Positions 16,438-25,138 of a stretch of 64,000 bases of DNA are shown in pieces. The translations under genes and the position numbers were made by a program. Under the pieces are notes generated by a model. The model searched no databases and had not been told where the DNA came from. It was given only the letters and a program-made list of their open reading frames with translations. The DNA is taken from assembly GCF_900114565.1 (NCBI RefSeq), contig NZ_FOTM01000003.1, positions 175,428 to 239,427 of the forward strand, read 5' to 3'. How positions within the stretch are numbered: position 1 is the first letter of the stretch; each line of letters starts with the position of its first letter. The stretch is from Leifsonia sp. CL147 (GTDB taxonomy: Bacteria > Actinomycetota > Actinomycetes > Actinomycetales > Microbacteriaceae).

Positions 16438-19400
16438 ATGATCGCTCGCGGCTTCCTGATGCGGCCTCCGGCGCGCCCGGACACCGCTGCCGACAGGCCC
16501 GCCGCCACCGCCGCCAACGCAGCCGCCGCCGCCGACAGAGCGGCCATATCCGGCCGCCTCGTGCTCGACGGTGCCCAGGCGGAGGTCCTCGCGCTGCCGG
16601 ACTCCGCCTCCGCCGCTGTGCTCGGAGCCCCGGGGACCGGCAAGACCACCACGCTGGTCGAGGCCCTCGCCGAGCGTGTCCTGGTCCGCGGTCATGCTCC
16701 CGGTGAGGTGCTGGCTCTCAGCGCCTCCCGCACCGCGGCGACCGCTCTCCGCGACCGCCTCGCGCTCCGTCTGGGCGTGCCGACGCAGGGTCCGCTGGCT
16801 CGCACGGCCACCTCCCTCGCCTTCCAGCTGGTGGGGGAGCGTGCGCGACGCGACGGGCTCGAGCCGCCGCGCCTCCTGACCGGCGGCGAGCAGGACCAGA
16901 TCATCGCCGAACTGCTCAGCGGCCACATGGAGGACGGAACCGGTCCCGTCTGGCCCGAGCCGCTGGTCGCGGAGGTGCGGATGCTGCGCGGCTTCCGCAC
17001 CGAGCTGCGCGAGCTGATGGCACGGTGCGCCGAACGCGGCGTGACGCCCTCCCGGCTGTCGGAGCTGGGCGCGATGACCGGCCACGACGAGTGGCGCGCC
17101 GCCGCCCGGTTCATGGCGGAGTACCAGCTGGTGGTCGACAGCTACCGTGGCGGCTTCGTGGATGCGGCCGAGCTGATCGCCTCCGCCGTCATGGTGGTGC
17201 GCGAGGGGAGTTCGCTCGACCGCCTGCGCGCGGTGTTCGTGGACGATCTCCAGGAGGCGACGGTTGCGGCCCTGGCGCTTCTGCGCGCGCTCGCCCAGCG
17301 CGGGATCGCGGTGATCGCCTTCGGCGACCCGGACGTCGCCTCCACGACGTTCCGCGGTGCGGAGGCCTCCGCTCTCGGTCAGCTCGAGGGCCGGCTCGGA
17401 GTGCCGGTGACACGGTTCGTCCTGACGACGGCGCATCGCCAGACCCCCGTCCTGCGCGAACTGACGGCGCGCGTGACCGAGCGGATCGGGACGGCGGCGG
17501 CCGGTGTGCAGCGGATCGCCGCGGCCGGGCGCCCGTCTCCCGAGAACCCGCACGACGGGGAGGCGCACGGCGGCGACGCCGCGCCGCGTCCGGAGGTCGT
17601 CCGCCTGGTGGCCGTCTCCGCCCCCTCCGAGGCGTCGCGCCTCGCCCGGAAGCTGCGCGAACGGCACCTGCTCGACGGCGTCCCCTGGAGGGAAATGGCG
17701 GTCATCGTGCGCTCGGGAGCCCACGTGCCTGCGCTGGCGCGCGCGCTCGCGGTGGCCGAGGTCCCGACGACGACGAGCATCGCCGGACGGCCGCTGCGCG
17801 ACGATTTCGCCGCGCGACAGCTCGTCACGATCGCCGGGGTGCAACTGGGCGCCATCGAGCTCACGCCCGCCGTCGCGACCGAGGTGCTGCTGGGCCCGTT
17901 CGGAGGCCTCGACAGCGTGAGCCTGCGCCGGCTCCGGCTGGCTCTCCGGCAGGAGGAGCTCTCCGGCGACGGCAACCGGCCCGGCGACGAGCTGCTCGTT
18001 GAGGCGCTCCAGCATCCCGCGCACCTCGCCACGATCGACGCGGCGCCCGCCCGGCGCGCGGGACGGCTGGCCGAGACCCTCCGGTCCGGCCGCGAGAAGG
18101 CCGCAGGCGGAGGCTCCATCGAAGAGCTGCTGTGGCACATCTGGGAGCGCAGCGGGCTGGCCGCGCGCTGGCTCGAGCACTCGGAGCGCACGGGGATCGT
18201 CGCCGACGAGGCCAACCGGCACCTCGACGGCGTCGTCGCGCTCTTCACCGCGGCACGCCGGTTCGTGGAGCGCTACCCCGAGCGTCCTGCCTCCGACTTC
18301 GTCGTCGAACTGCTCGGCGCCGAAGTGCCGGAGGACACTCTCGCCGCGCGCACCGCCGGCGACGCCGTTCTCGTGTGCACGCCGAGCGCCGCCATCGGCC
18401 GCGAGTTCGAGGTCGTCGCGGTCGCCGGACTGCAGGAGAGCGTCTGGCCCAACCTGCGGCTGCGGGGCTCGCTGCTGCATCCCCAGGAGCTCGCGGACGC
18501 CGTCGAAGGTCGCTCCACGGGCACGGAGGACGAACGCGCGGAGGTGCTCGGCGACGAGCTGAGGATGTTCGCGCTGGCCGTCTCCCGTGCGCGCGGCCAG
18601 GTGATCCTCACGGCGACGGCCAACGACGACGAGCAGCCCTCGCCCTTCCTGCGTCTCGCCGGCGACCTCGGCATGGACGATGTCGACGACGGCGCCCATC
18701 CCCTCTCCCTCCGCGGCATGGTCGGCCGGCTGCGTCGCCGTCTGGTCACCAACGGCTCGCCCGACGCGGCCGCGGCGCTCGCCCGGCTGGCCGATGCGGA
18801 GGTGGAGGGTGCCGATCCGTCCTCCTGGTACGGCCTGCTCGAGCCGTCGACGACCGAGCCGCTGGTGGATCTGGAGGATCCGGAGGCGGTCGTCCGGGTG
18901 TCGCCGTCGCGGCTGGAGACCTTCGAGAAGTCGCCGCTCGCCTGGTTCGTGGACACGATGGCCGCCTCGCCCAGTGGTCTCGCCGCGGGCATCGGCACGG
19001 TCGTGCACGCGGTCATGGAGGAGGCCAGCACCCGTGAGGACCGCGACCTCAGCGTGGACCGCCTCTGGGAGGGCGTCGAGCGCCGCTGGGGCGAGCTGGC
19101 GTTCGAGTCCCCGTGGCTGGAGGAGAAGGAGCGCCGTCGGACCCGGACGCTCACGGCCGGCGTGTCGGAGTACCTCCGCGACTTCGAGCGCGCCGGCGGC
19201 ACCCTGCTCGGGTCCGAGGGCGCGTTCGAGCTCCGGATCGGCCGGGCGCTCGTGCGCGGCACGATCGACCGGGTCGAGCGCACGCCGGACGGGACGGTCG
19301 TGATCGTGGACCTGAAGACGGGCAATCGGACGCCGAGCGCGGCGGAGGCCGCCGAGCACGCGCAGCTCGGCGCCTACCAGCTCGCGCTGGAGCACGGCGT

Positions 19401-19671
19401 CATCGAGGAGGCGGAGAGCCTGCCGTCCGGCGGCGCCAAGCTGCTCTTCGTGGCGAAAGGGGTTCGCGGCAAGGGCTACCGCGAGTTCGGGCAGGACCGC
19501 GTGGACGAGGAGGGCCTCGACCGGCTCCGCGAGCGGGTCGCCCGGGCCGCCGACGGCATGGCCGCGGCGAGCTTCGCCGGTGTGGTGGACCTCGGGGAAC
19601 GCGACCCGCACGGGAAGTACGAGTACCGCATCCACCTGGTCCCCGCAGTCAGTGCCGGAGGAGGCTCATGA
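16438..19671 (+). CDS. adnA: AdnA-like helicase-nuclease subunit
   Basis: A 1077-aa protein with an N-terminal UvrD-type motor and C-terminal RecB-type nuclease. Walker A is GAPGTGKTTT at residues 63-72. The Walker B-like motif reads FVDDLQEAT instead of the usual DEYQD. The nuclease core IDRVERTPDGTVVIVDLKTG lies around residue 945. Position and architecture match AdnA (Rv3202c) of the mycobacterial AdnAB complex, which resects double-strand breaks. In AdnAB the AdnA motor is the weaker one, which fits the altered Walker B. It overlaps adnB by 4 nt (ATGA), so the two chains are translationally coupled. Confidence 0.85.
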   Translation: MIARGFLMRPPARPDTAADRPAATAANAAAAADRAAISGRLVLDGAQAEVLALPDSASAAVLGAPGTGKTTTLVEALAERVLVRGHAPGEVLALSASRTAATALRDRLALRLGVPTQGPLARTATSLAFQLVGERARRDGLEPPRLLTGGEQDQIIAELLSGHMEDGTGPVWPEPLVAEVRMLRGFRTELRELMARCAERGVTPSRLSELGAMTGHDEWRAAARFMAEYQLVVDSYRGGFVDAAELIASAVMVVREGSSLDRLRAVFVDDLQEATVAALALLRALAQRGIAVIAFGDPDVASTTFRGAEASALGQLEGRLGVPVTRFVLTTAHRQTPVLRELTARVTERIGTAAAGVQRIAAAGRPSPENPHDGEAHGGDAAPRPEVVRLVAVSAPSEASRLARKLRERHLLDGVPWREMAVIVRSGAHVPALARALAVAEVPTTTSIAGRPLRDDFAARQLVTIAGVQLGAIELTPAVATEVLLGPFGGLDSVSLRRLRLALRQEELSGDGNRPGDELLVEALQHPAHLATIDAAPARRAGRLAETLRSGREKAAGGGSIEELLWHIWERSGLAARWLEHSERTGIVADEANRHLDGVVALFTAARRFVERYPERPASDFVVELLGAEVPEDTLAARTAGDAVLVCTPSAAIGREFEVVAVAGLQESVWPNLRLRGSLLHPQELADAVEGRSTGTEDERAEVLGDELRMFALAVSRARGQVILTATANDDEQPSPFLRLAGDLGMDDVDDGAHPLSLRGMVGRLRRRLVTNGSPDAAAALARLADAEVEGADPSSWYGLLEPSTTEPLVDLEDPEAVVRVSPSRLETFEKSPLAWFVDTMAASPSGLAAGIGTVVHAVMEEASTREDRDLSVDRLWEGVERRWGELAFESPWLEEKERRRTRTLTAGVSEYLRDFERAGGTLLGSEGAFELRIGRALVRGTIDRVERTPDGTVVIVDLKTGNRTPSAAEAAEHAQLGAYQLALEHGVIEEAESLPSGGAKLLFVAKGVRGKGYREFGQDRVDEEGLDRLRERVARAADGMAAASFAGVVDLGERDPHGKYEYRIHLVPAVSAGGGS

Positions 19672-22600
19672 CGGACGAAGCGACGCACGTCGACGACGAG
19701 GGCCTTCTGGAGTGGGCGAACGACGAGGCAGCACTCGACCTGGTCGAGCAGGCGTTCTCGCTCGCCGCGGATGAGCACGGCGACGAGATCCGCCAGCGGC
19801 CGGCGCGCACCCTGAGTGCTGCCGAGATCGCGGAGGCGCTCGGCCTCCCGATGCCGACGGCGCAGCAGCAGGCGGTCATCGAGGCACCGCTCCGTCCGGC
19901 GATCGTCGTCGCCGGCGCGGGCAGCGGCAAGACCGAGACCATGGCCAACCGGGTGGTGTGGCTGCTCGCGAACGGGCACGTCCGCGTCCCCGAGATCCTC
20001 GGCCTGACCTTCACGCGCAAGGCCGCGGGCGAGTTGGCCGGCCGCATCCGCACGCGCATCGAGCAGCTGGTCGCCTCACGCGTGACGGAGGTCGTGTTCG
20101 ATCCGTTCGAGGCGCCGGAGGTCGCGACCTACAACGCGTTCGCCAACGCGATCTTCCGCGAGAACGCGCTGCTGATCGGGCGGGAGCCGGAGTCGGCCGT
20201 GCTGAGCGAGGCGTCCGCCTGGCAGCTCGCCCGCCGGCTCGTCGTCACCAGCACCGACGAGCGCCTGGTCGAACTGGACAAGGGCGTGGATGCGGTGACC
20301 TCGGCCGTCGTCGCCGTGAGCCGCGCGCTCAGCGAGAACGTCGCCGACCCCACCGAGGTCGAGCGGATGGTGGAGGGTTTCGCGCGAATCGCCGAGCTGC
20401 CGACGGGCAACGGCCGCGTCAAGGAGCTGTACGCCTCGGTCCGCTCGGCCGTCGAGGCCGTGGGCTCGCTGCCACCGCTCCTCGACCTCGCACGCGCGTT
20501 CGCCGACGAGAAGCGCCGCCGCGGGTTCGTGGAGTACTCCGACCAGGTGGCGTTCGCGCTGGCGGTCTGCGAGCGGATGCCCGAAGTCGTCGCCGACTAC
20601 CGGCGCCGTTTCCGCGTGGTGCTGCTCGATGAGTACCAGGACACCTCGGTGGTCCAGACGCGGCTGCTCTCCACCCTCTTCGCCGGCCGCCCGGTGATGG
20701 CCGTGGGGGACCCGCACCAGTCGATCTACGGCTGGCGTGGTGCGAGCGCCGCGAACCTGGGCCGGTTCTCCAGCGACTTCACGGGGGAGCGCCGAGGCGA
20801 CCACGGCGCCGCGGACGAGTACGCGCTGAGCACCAGCTGGCGCAACCCGACGCGCGTGCTCGATGCGGCCAACGTCCTGGTGGGCCCGCTCACGGCCGCC
20901 TCCCCGGTGCACGTCGAGCAGCTGCAGCCGCGGCCCGGGGCCGTCGCCGGGGAGCTGACCGCGGTCTTCGAGCAGACGGTCGCGGACGAGGCCGACCTCG
21001 TCGCCCGCTGGCTGGGGGACCGGGTGCGCCGGCTCGGACCCGACGGTTCGCCCCCCAGCGCCGCCATGCTCTGCCGGTCCCTGAAGAAGATCGACGTGTT
21101 CACCGGCGCGCTCGACCGCCACGGCATCCCGTATCACGTCCTCGGTCTCGGAGGACTTCTCGAGCAGCCGGTGATCGCCGACCTGCTCAGCGCACTGCGG
21201 GTCATGCACGACCCGACGGCCGGCTCCGAGCTGATCCGCCTGCTGACCGGGGCCAAGTGGCGCGTCGGACCGAAGGACATCGCGGCGCTCCGCGATGTCG
21301 CCTCCTGGCTGGCCGAACGCGACCACCGGCACCAGAAGCTCGACCCGGAGCTCCGCGAGCGGCTGCGGCGCTCGGTCGCGGGCGAGGAGTCCGCGTCCCT
21401 GGTGGATGCGCTCGACTTCGTCGTCGAGGCGCCCGCGGGCCACAGCCGTCTGGACGGCTTCAGCCCGCCGGGGCTCGAGCGGATGCGCGACGCCGGCCGC
21501 CGGCTCGACCACCTGCGTTCGCGTGCGGGCCTCGACCTGCTCGATCTCGTCACGCTCGTGCAGCAGGAGCTGCTACTGGACATCGAGGTGGCCGCGAACG
21601 AGACCGCGCAACTCGGCCACGCGAGCCTCGACGCGTTCGCCGAGCAGGTCGCCTCGTACCTCGCGGTCGACGATCAGGCGACCCTCGGCTCGTTCCTGTC
21701 CTGGCTCGCGGAGGCGGAGCAGCGCGACAACCTGGCGCCGCGGAGCGAGGACCCGGAGCCGGGCACCGTCCAGATCCTCACCATCCACGGCGCCAAGGGG
21801 CTGGAGTGGGATGTGGTGGCCGTCCCCCGGCTGGTCGATGGCGAGCTCCCCGGTCCGCCGCAGAGCCGCAAGGGCTGGCTCTCGTTCGGACAGCTCCCGA
21901 ACGAGTTCCGTGGCGACTCCGCCGAACTGCCGGTCATCGCCTGGCGCACCGCAGAGACACAGAAGGACGTCCACGAGTCCATCGCCGCGTTCGAGGAGGA
22001 GAACGTGGCCCGCCACCTGGAGGAGCAGCGCCGCCTGATCTACGTCGCCGTCACCCGCGCGAAGGAGCGGCTGCTGCTCAGCGGGTCGTATTGGTCGACG
22101 CAGACCCGGCCGCGCGGTCCCGGCTCGTACCTGCTGGAGCTTCAGGAGGCGGGTCTCCTGCCCGAGGACGCGTTCCCGGACTGCGACGAGCCCGACGAGA
22201 ATCCGCTCACCCTGAGCGCGGCGACCGTCAGCTGGCCGCTGGAGCCCCTCGGCGCGCGCCGGGAGCGGGTGGAAGCCGCAGCAGAAGCGGTGCGGCGAGC
22301 GCGCGAGAGCGGGGCGGGCGACGGAGGCGTCTACGCGCGGGACCTCGACCTGCTGCTGGCCGAACGGGCCCGGCGGGAACAGGAGGCGGGCCTCGTCGAG
22401 CTGCCCGCGCGCATCCCGGCGTCCCGGTTCAAGGACTACGTCACGGACCCGGCCGGCGTCGCCGCGTCACTGCGCCGCCCGATGCCCGAACGCCCCTACC
22501 GGCAGACGAGGCTCGGCACCCTCTTCCATCAGTGGGTGGAGGACCGGTTCGGCACCGTCGCGGGCGCCGCCGATGTCCTCGACGCGAACGCGGCCGAGCT

Positions 22601-23039
22601 GGACGACCCGGCGAGCGACCTGCTCGAGGCGGAGCGTTTCGAGGAGCTGAAGGCGACCTTCGAGCGCAGCCCGTGGTCGGGCCGCAGCCCCGAGGAGGTG
22701 GAGCTGGAGCTCCACATCACGCTCGCCGGCCAGGTCATCGTGTGCAAGCTGGATGCCGTCTACCGTGCGGAGGACGGCCGGCACGACTACCAGATCGTCG
22801 ACTGGAAGACCGGGAAGGCGCCGCGCGACGCCGACGACCTGGAGCGCAAGCAGCTGCAGCTGGCCCTCTACCGACTCGCGTTCGCGCGCTACGCCGGGGT
22901 CGACCCGGAGCGCATCGACGCGGTCTTCTACTTCGTCGCCGACGACCGCGTCATCCGGCCCGAGCGGCTCTACGCGGAGGAGGAGCTGATGTCGCTCTGG
23001 TCGTCGGCCACCGGCTTCATCCCGCCCGAGCGGCGGTAG
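19668..23039 (+). CDS. adnB: AdnB-like helicase-nuclease subunit
   Basis: A 1123-aa UvrD/RecB-type protein. It has Walker A VAGAGSGKTET near residue 82, Walker B LLDEYQDTS near 320, GDPHQSIYGWRGA (motif III), TIHGAKGLEWDVV near 705 and VAVTRAKERL (motif VI). The C-terminal PD-(D/E)xK nuclease has YQIVDWKTGKAP near 1043. An intact motor plus nuclease matches AdnB (Rv3201c), the leading motor of AdnAB. The ATG at 19668 overlaps the adnA stop. The last 70 nt overlap the 3' end of the convergent kinase-fold gene. Confidence 0.88.
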   Translation: MTDEATHVDDEGLLEWANDEAALDLVEQAFSLAADEHGDEIRQRPARTLSAAEIAEALGLPMPTAQQQAVIEAPLRPAIVVAGAGSGKTETMANRVVWLLANGHVRVPEILGLTFTRKAAGELAGRIRTRIEQLVASRVTEVVFDPFEAPEVATYNAFANAIFRENALLIGREPESAVLSEASAWQLARRLVVTSTDERLVELDKGVDAVTSAVVAVSRALSENVADPTEVERMVEGFARIAELPTGNGRVKELYASVRSAVEAVGSLPPLLDLARAFADEKRRRGFVEYSDQVAFALAVCERMPEVVADYRRRFRVVLLDEYQDTSVVQTRLLSTLFAGRPVMAVGDPHQSIYGWRGASAANLGRFSSDFTGERRGDHGAADEYALSTSWRNPTRVLDAANVLVGPLTAASPVHVEQLQPRPGAVAGELTAVFEQTVADEADLVARWLGDRVRRLGPDGSPPSAAMLCRSLKKIDVFTGALDRHGIPYHVLGLGGLLEQPVIADLLSALRVMHDPTAGSELIRLLTGAKWRVGPKDIAALRDVASWLAERDHRHQKLDPELRERLRRSVAGEESASLVDALDFVVEAPAGHSRLDGFSPPGLERMRDAGRRLDHLRSRAGLDLLDLVTLVQQELLLDIEVAANETAQLGHASLDAFAEQVASYLAVDDQATLGSFLSWLAEAEQRDNLAPRSEDPEPGTVQILTIHGAKGLEWDVVAVPRLVDGELPGPPQSRKGWLSFGQLPNEFRGDSAELPVIAWRTAETQKDVHESIAAFEEENVARHLEEQRRLIYVAVTRAKERLLLSGSYWSTQTRPRGPGSYLLELQEAGLLPEDAFPDCDEPDENPLTLSAATVSWPLEPLGARRERVEAAAEAVRRARESGAGDGGVYARDLDLLLAERARREQEAGLVELPARIPASRFKDYVTDPAGVAASLRRPMPERPYRQTRLGTLFHQWVEDRFGTVAGAADVLDANAAELDDPASDLLEAERFEELKATFERSPWSGRSPEEVELELHITLAGQVIVCKLDAVYRAEDGRHDYQIVDWKTGKAPRDADDLERKQLQLALYRLAFARYAGVDPERIDAVFYFVADDRVIRPERLYAEEELMSLWSSATGFIPPERR

Positions 23040-24058
23040 CCGCCGCTTCCGTCGGCGGCTGGATGGTCGCCCGGGGTCCGGTCGAGCATGGCTTCGACGT
23101 CGCCGACCGCGAGAATCGGTCCGGTGGCGGTCGACAGCGGGTTCATCGCGTTGCTGTGCACCCGATCCACGAGCCCGTCGAGCATCGCGACCGCGTCGTC
23201 CATGATCGACTGGTCCCGCACCTCGCGGCCGTGCAGCAGCCAGCGAGCCACCTCGAGCTCGGCGTAGAGCATCGCGCGCTGGGTGAACTGGCGGTCGGCG
23301 GCGACCTGACGGGTGGAGGCGTAGGCGCCGAGCGCGCCGTCGGTCGCGTCCGGGTTCATGGCGAGCAGCCAGTGCAGATCGCGGGCCGGGTCGCCCACGC
23401 GAAGGGCCGACCAGCCGAGCACCGCGGTGACCCCGTCGTCCTCCACCAGGAAGGAGTCGGCGGTCAGCGCGCCGTTGATGACCGTCGGCTGGAACTGCCA
23501 GATGGAGTGGTCGGCGGCCGCGTCGCGCCAGCGGTCCCGCAGCGCTGTCGGCAGGAGTCCGGTGGATGCAGCCGACTCGATCACCGAGTTCGCAGCAGCG
23601 AGGCACTCCGTCGCGGACATCACCGGAAGGCCCGCCTCGCCGACGAACGCGGTCGGGAGAGCGTGGATCGCGGCGATGGCGTGCCCGATCGAGCCGGCGA
23701 GCCCGTCGCCCGGGGGGACCTCCTCGACGGCGATGTGACGGCCGGGGAGGTAGTCGTAGACGAGGGCGCGCGTCCCGGCCACCGGCGCCTGGCCGAGGAA
23801 CTGCGGGACATCGAACGGCAGTCGGCTGCGGATGCCGGTGGTGAGCGCGCGCAGCGCGACGAGGTCGGCGCTCTGCTCGGTCTCGGCCGCCTGCGAGGTC
23901 GGAACGCGGACGATGACGGCGCCCCCATCCGTCGTCGTCAGCAGCGCAGAGTCGAAGTCGCCTGCGCCGCCGAGGCTGTAACTGCGGGCGCCCGTGACGT
24001 CGAGGCCGGGAACGGCCGAGGTGGCCAGCGCGGCTAGAGTGAGATGGGATCTGGCCAT
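22970..24058 (-). CDS. APH-fold phosphotransferase family protein with lost catalytic residues (probable pseudokinase)
   Basis: A 362-aa protein with the aminoglycoside/macrolide phosphotransferase layout, including the N-lobe, a hinge-like LVYDYLPGRHI near residue 99, and a C-lobe ending in GDPARDLHWLL. The catalytic loop expected as HGDxxxxN reads NGALTADS (195-202). The metal-binding Asp of DWE/DFG is Gly215 (VLGWSALRVGDP), and the ATP lysine position appears as Arg51 (VIVRVP). Catalysis by the usual mechanism is therefore unlikely. Leaderless start 6 nt after TAGCCT. The same position beside adnB and nudC suggests a conserved but non-enzymatic role (inference). Confidence 0.75.
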   Translation of the reverse strand: MARSHLTLAALATSAVPGLDVTGARSYSLGGAGDFDSALLTTTDGGAVIVRVPTSQAAETEQSADLVALRALTTGIRSRLPFDVPQFLGQAPVAGTRALVYDYLPGRHIAVEEVPPGDGLAGSIGHAIAAIHALPTAFVGEAGLPVMSATECLAAANSVIESAASTGLLPTALRDRWRDAAADHSIWQFQPTVINGALTADSFLVEDDGVTAVLGWSALRVGDPARDLHWLLAMNPDATDGALGAYASTRQVAADRQFTQRAMLYAELEVARWLLHGREVRDQSIMDDAVAMLDGLVDRVHSNAMNPLSTATGPILAVGDVEAMLDRTPGDHPAADGSGGYRRSGGMKPVADDQSDISSSSA

Positions 24059-24064
24059 GCACCT

Positions 24065-24070
24065 AGGCTA
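24065..24070 (-). promoter_or_regulatory. -10 box of leaderless kinase-fold gene
   Basis: TAGCCT on the minus strand, 6 nt, then ATG 24058. Confidence 0.6.
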
Positions 24071-24118
24071 AGTGGACCTGCCTGCGACAGCCGTCCGCCA
24101 CGCCCCGAAAGGACCTCG

Positions 24119-25138
24119 ATGTCGTCCGCCCCGACTCCCGCTCCGCCGCTCGCGGCTCTGGCGCTCTCACGTCACGCGACCGACCGCGACCATGCGGCGC
24201 GATCGCGTCCGGCCCTGTTCGACGAGCTGTGGGAGGAGCCGGGCACGCGGGTGCTCGCCCTGTGGAAGGGCCGTGCCCTCCTCACCGCCGAGAGCGTCGA
24301 GGCTGCGACCCCCACGGCCGATGGATGGTCGGCTCCCGGCGCGGGACCCGCCGAACTCGAGCTGCTGCCCGTCGACCGGGTGACCTCGGCCCTCCTGCGC
24401 GTGTACCTCGGCCGCACCACGGTCGCCACCGCCGCGGAGCCTCCCGGCAGCGCCGTGGTCCTCGAGGTGCTGACGGACGCCGCTGCTCAGGAGCTCGAGC
24501 CCGACGAGGCGCGCTGGGGCAACCTCCGCACGGTGGCCACCGCGCTGAGCGACCGGGATGCCGGACTCTTCACCGAAGCGCTGGCCATGGCCAACTGGCA
24601 TGCTGCGAACACGCACTGCCCGCGTTGCGGGATGCCGACCGTCGTGGAGCAGGCGGGCTGGGTCCGCCGCTGCTTCGAGGACGGCTCCGAGGTCTTCCCG
24701 CGCACCGACCCCGCCGTGATCGTCACCATTCTGGATGCCGACGACCGGCTGCTGCTGGGGTCCAATGCCCTGTGGGAGCATTCCCGGTACTCGCTGCTCG
24801 CCGGGTTCGTGGAGCCGGGGGAGTCGTTCGAGTCGGCGGTGGAGCGCGAGATTTTCGAGGAGGCGGGGATCCGCGTCGTGGATGCGCGCTACAAGGGCTC
24901 ACAGCCGTGGCCGTTCCCCGCGTCCGTGATGATCGGGATGACCGCCCGGCTCGCCGACGATCAGGAGCCGTCCGCGCTCGACCCGGACGGCGAGGAGATC
25001 CTGGACCTCCGCTGGTTCAGCCGTGAGGAGCTGTGGGAGGCGCGGGAGCAGATCATCCTGCCCGGGCGGTCGTCGATCGCGCGCGCCCTCATCGAGGACT
25101 GGTACGGCGGCCCGCTGGACGAGCCGCCCGCGCCGTGA
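24119..25138 (+). CDS. nudC: NAD(+)/NADH pyrophosphatase NudC
   Basis: A 339-aa Nudix hydrolase that splits NADH or NAD-capped RNA into NMN(H) and AMP. It has the zinc-ribbon remnant HCPRCGM and GWVRRCFEDGSEVFPRTDP, the Nudix box GFVEPGESFESAVEREIFEEAG and the NudC-specific SQPWPFP motif just after it. ATG 24119 has a GAAAGGA ribosome site, and the upstream in-frame extension to 24044 is unlikely. The GTG of the following helicase gene overlaps its stop by 4 nt, the same pairing as M. tuberculosis nudC-uvrD2. Confidence 0.93.
   Translation: MSSAPTPAPPLAALALSRHATDRDHAARSRPALFDELWEEPGTRVLALWKGRALLTAESVEAATPTADGWSAPGAGPAELELLPVDRVTSALLRVYLGRTTVATAAEPPGSAVVLEVLTDAAAQELEPDEARWGNLRTVATALSDRDAGLFTEALAMANWHAANTHCPRCGMPTVVEQAGWVRRCFEDGSEVFPRTDPAVIVTILDADDRLLLGSNALWEHSRYSLLAGFVEPGESFESAVEREIFEEAGIRVVDARYKGSQPWPFPASVMIGMTARLADDQEPSALDPDGEEILDLRWFSREELWEAREQIILPGRSSIARALIEDWYGGPLDEPPAP

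Noticed and set aside
16372..19635. A 1087-codon open frame antisense to adnA
   Set aside because: A long opposite-strand frame is expected in GC-rich coding DNA. The translation is Arg/His/Gly-rich without domain features, while the plus strand has clear helicase and nuclease motifs.
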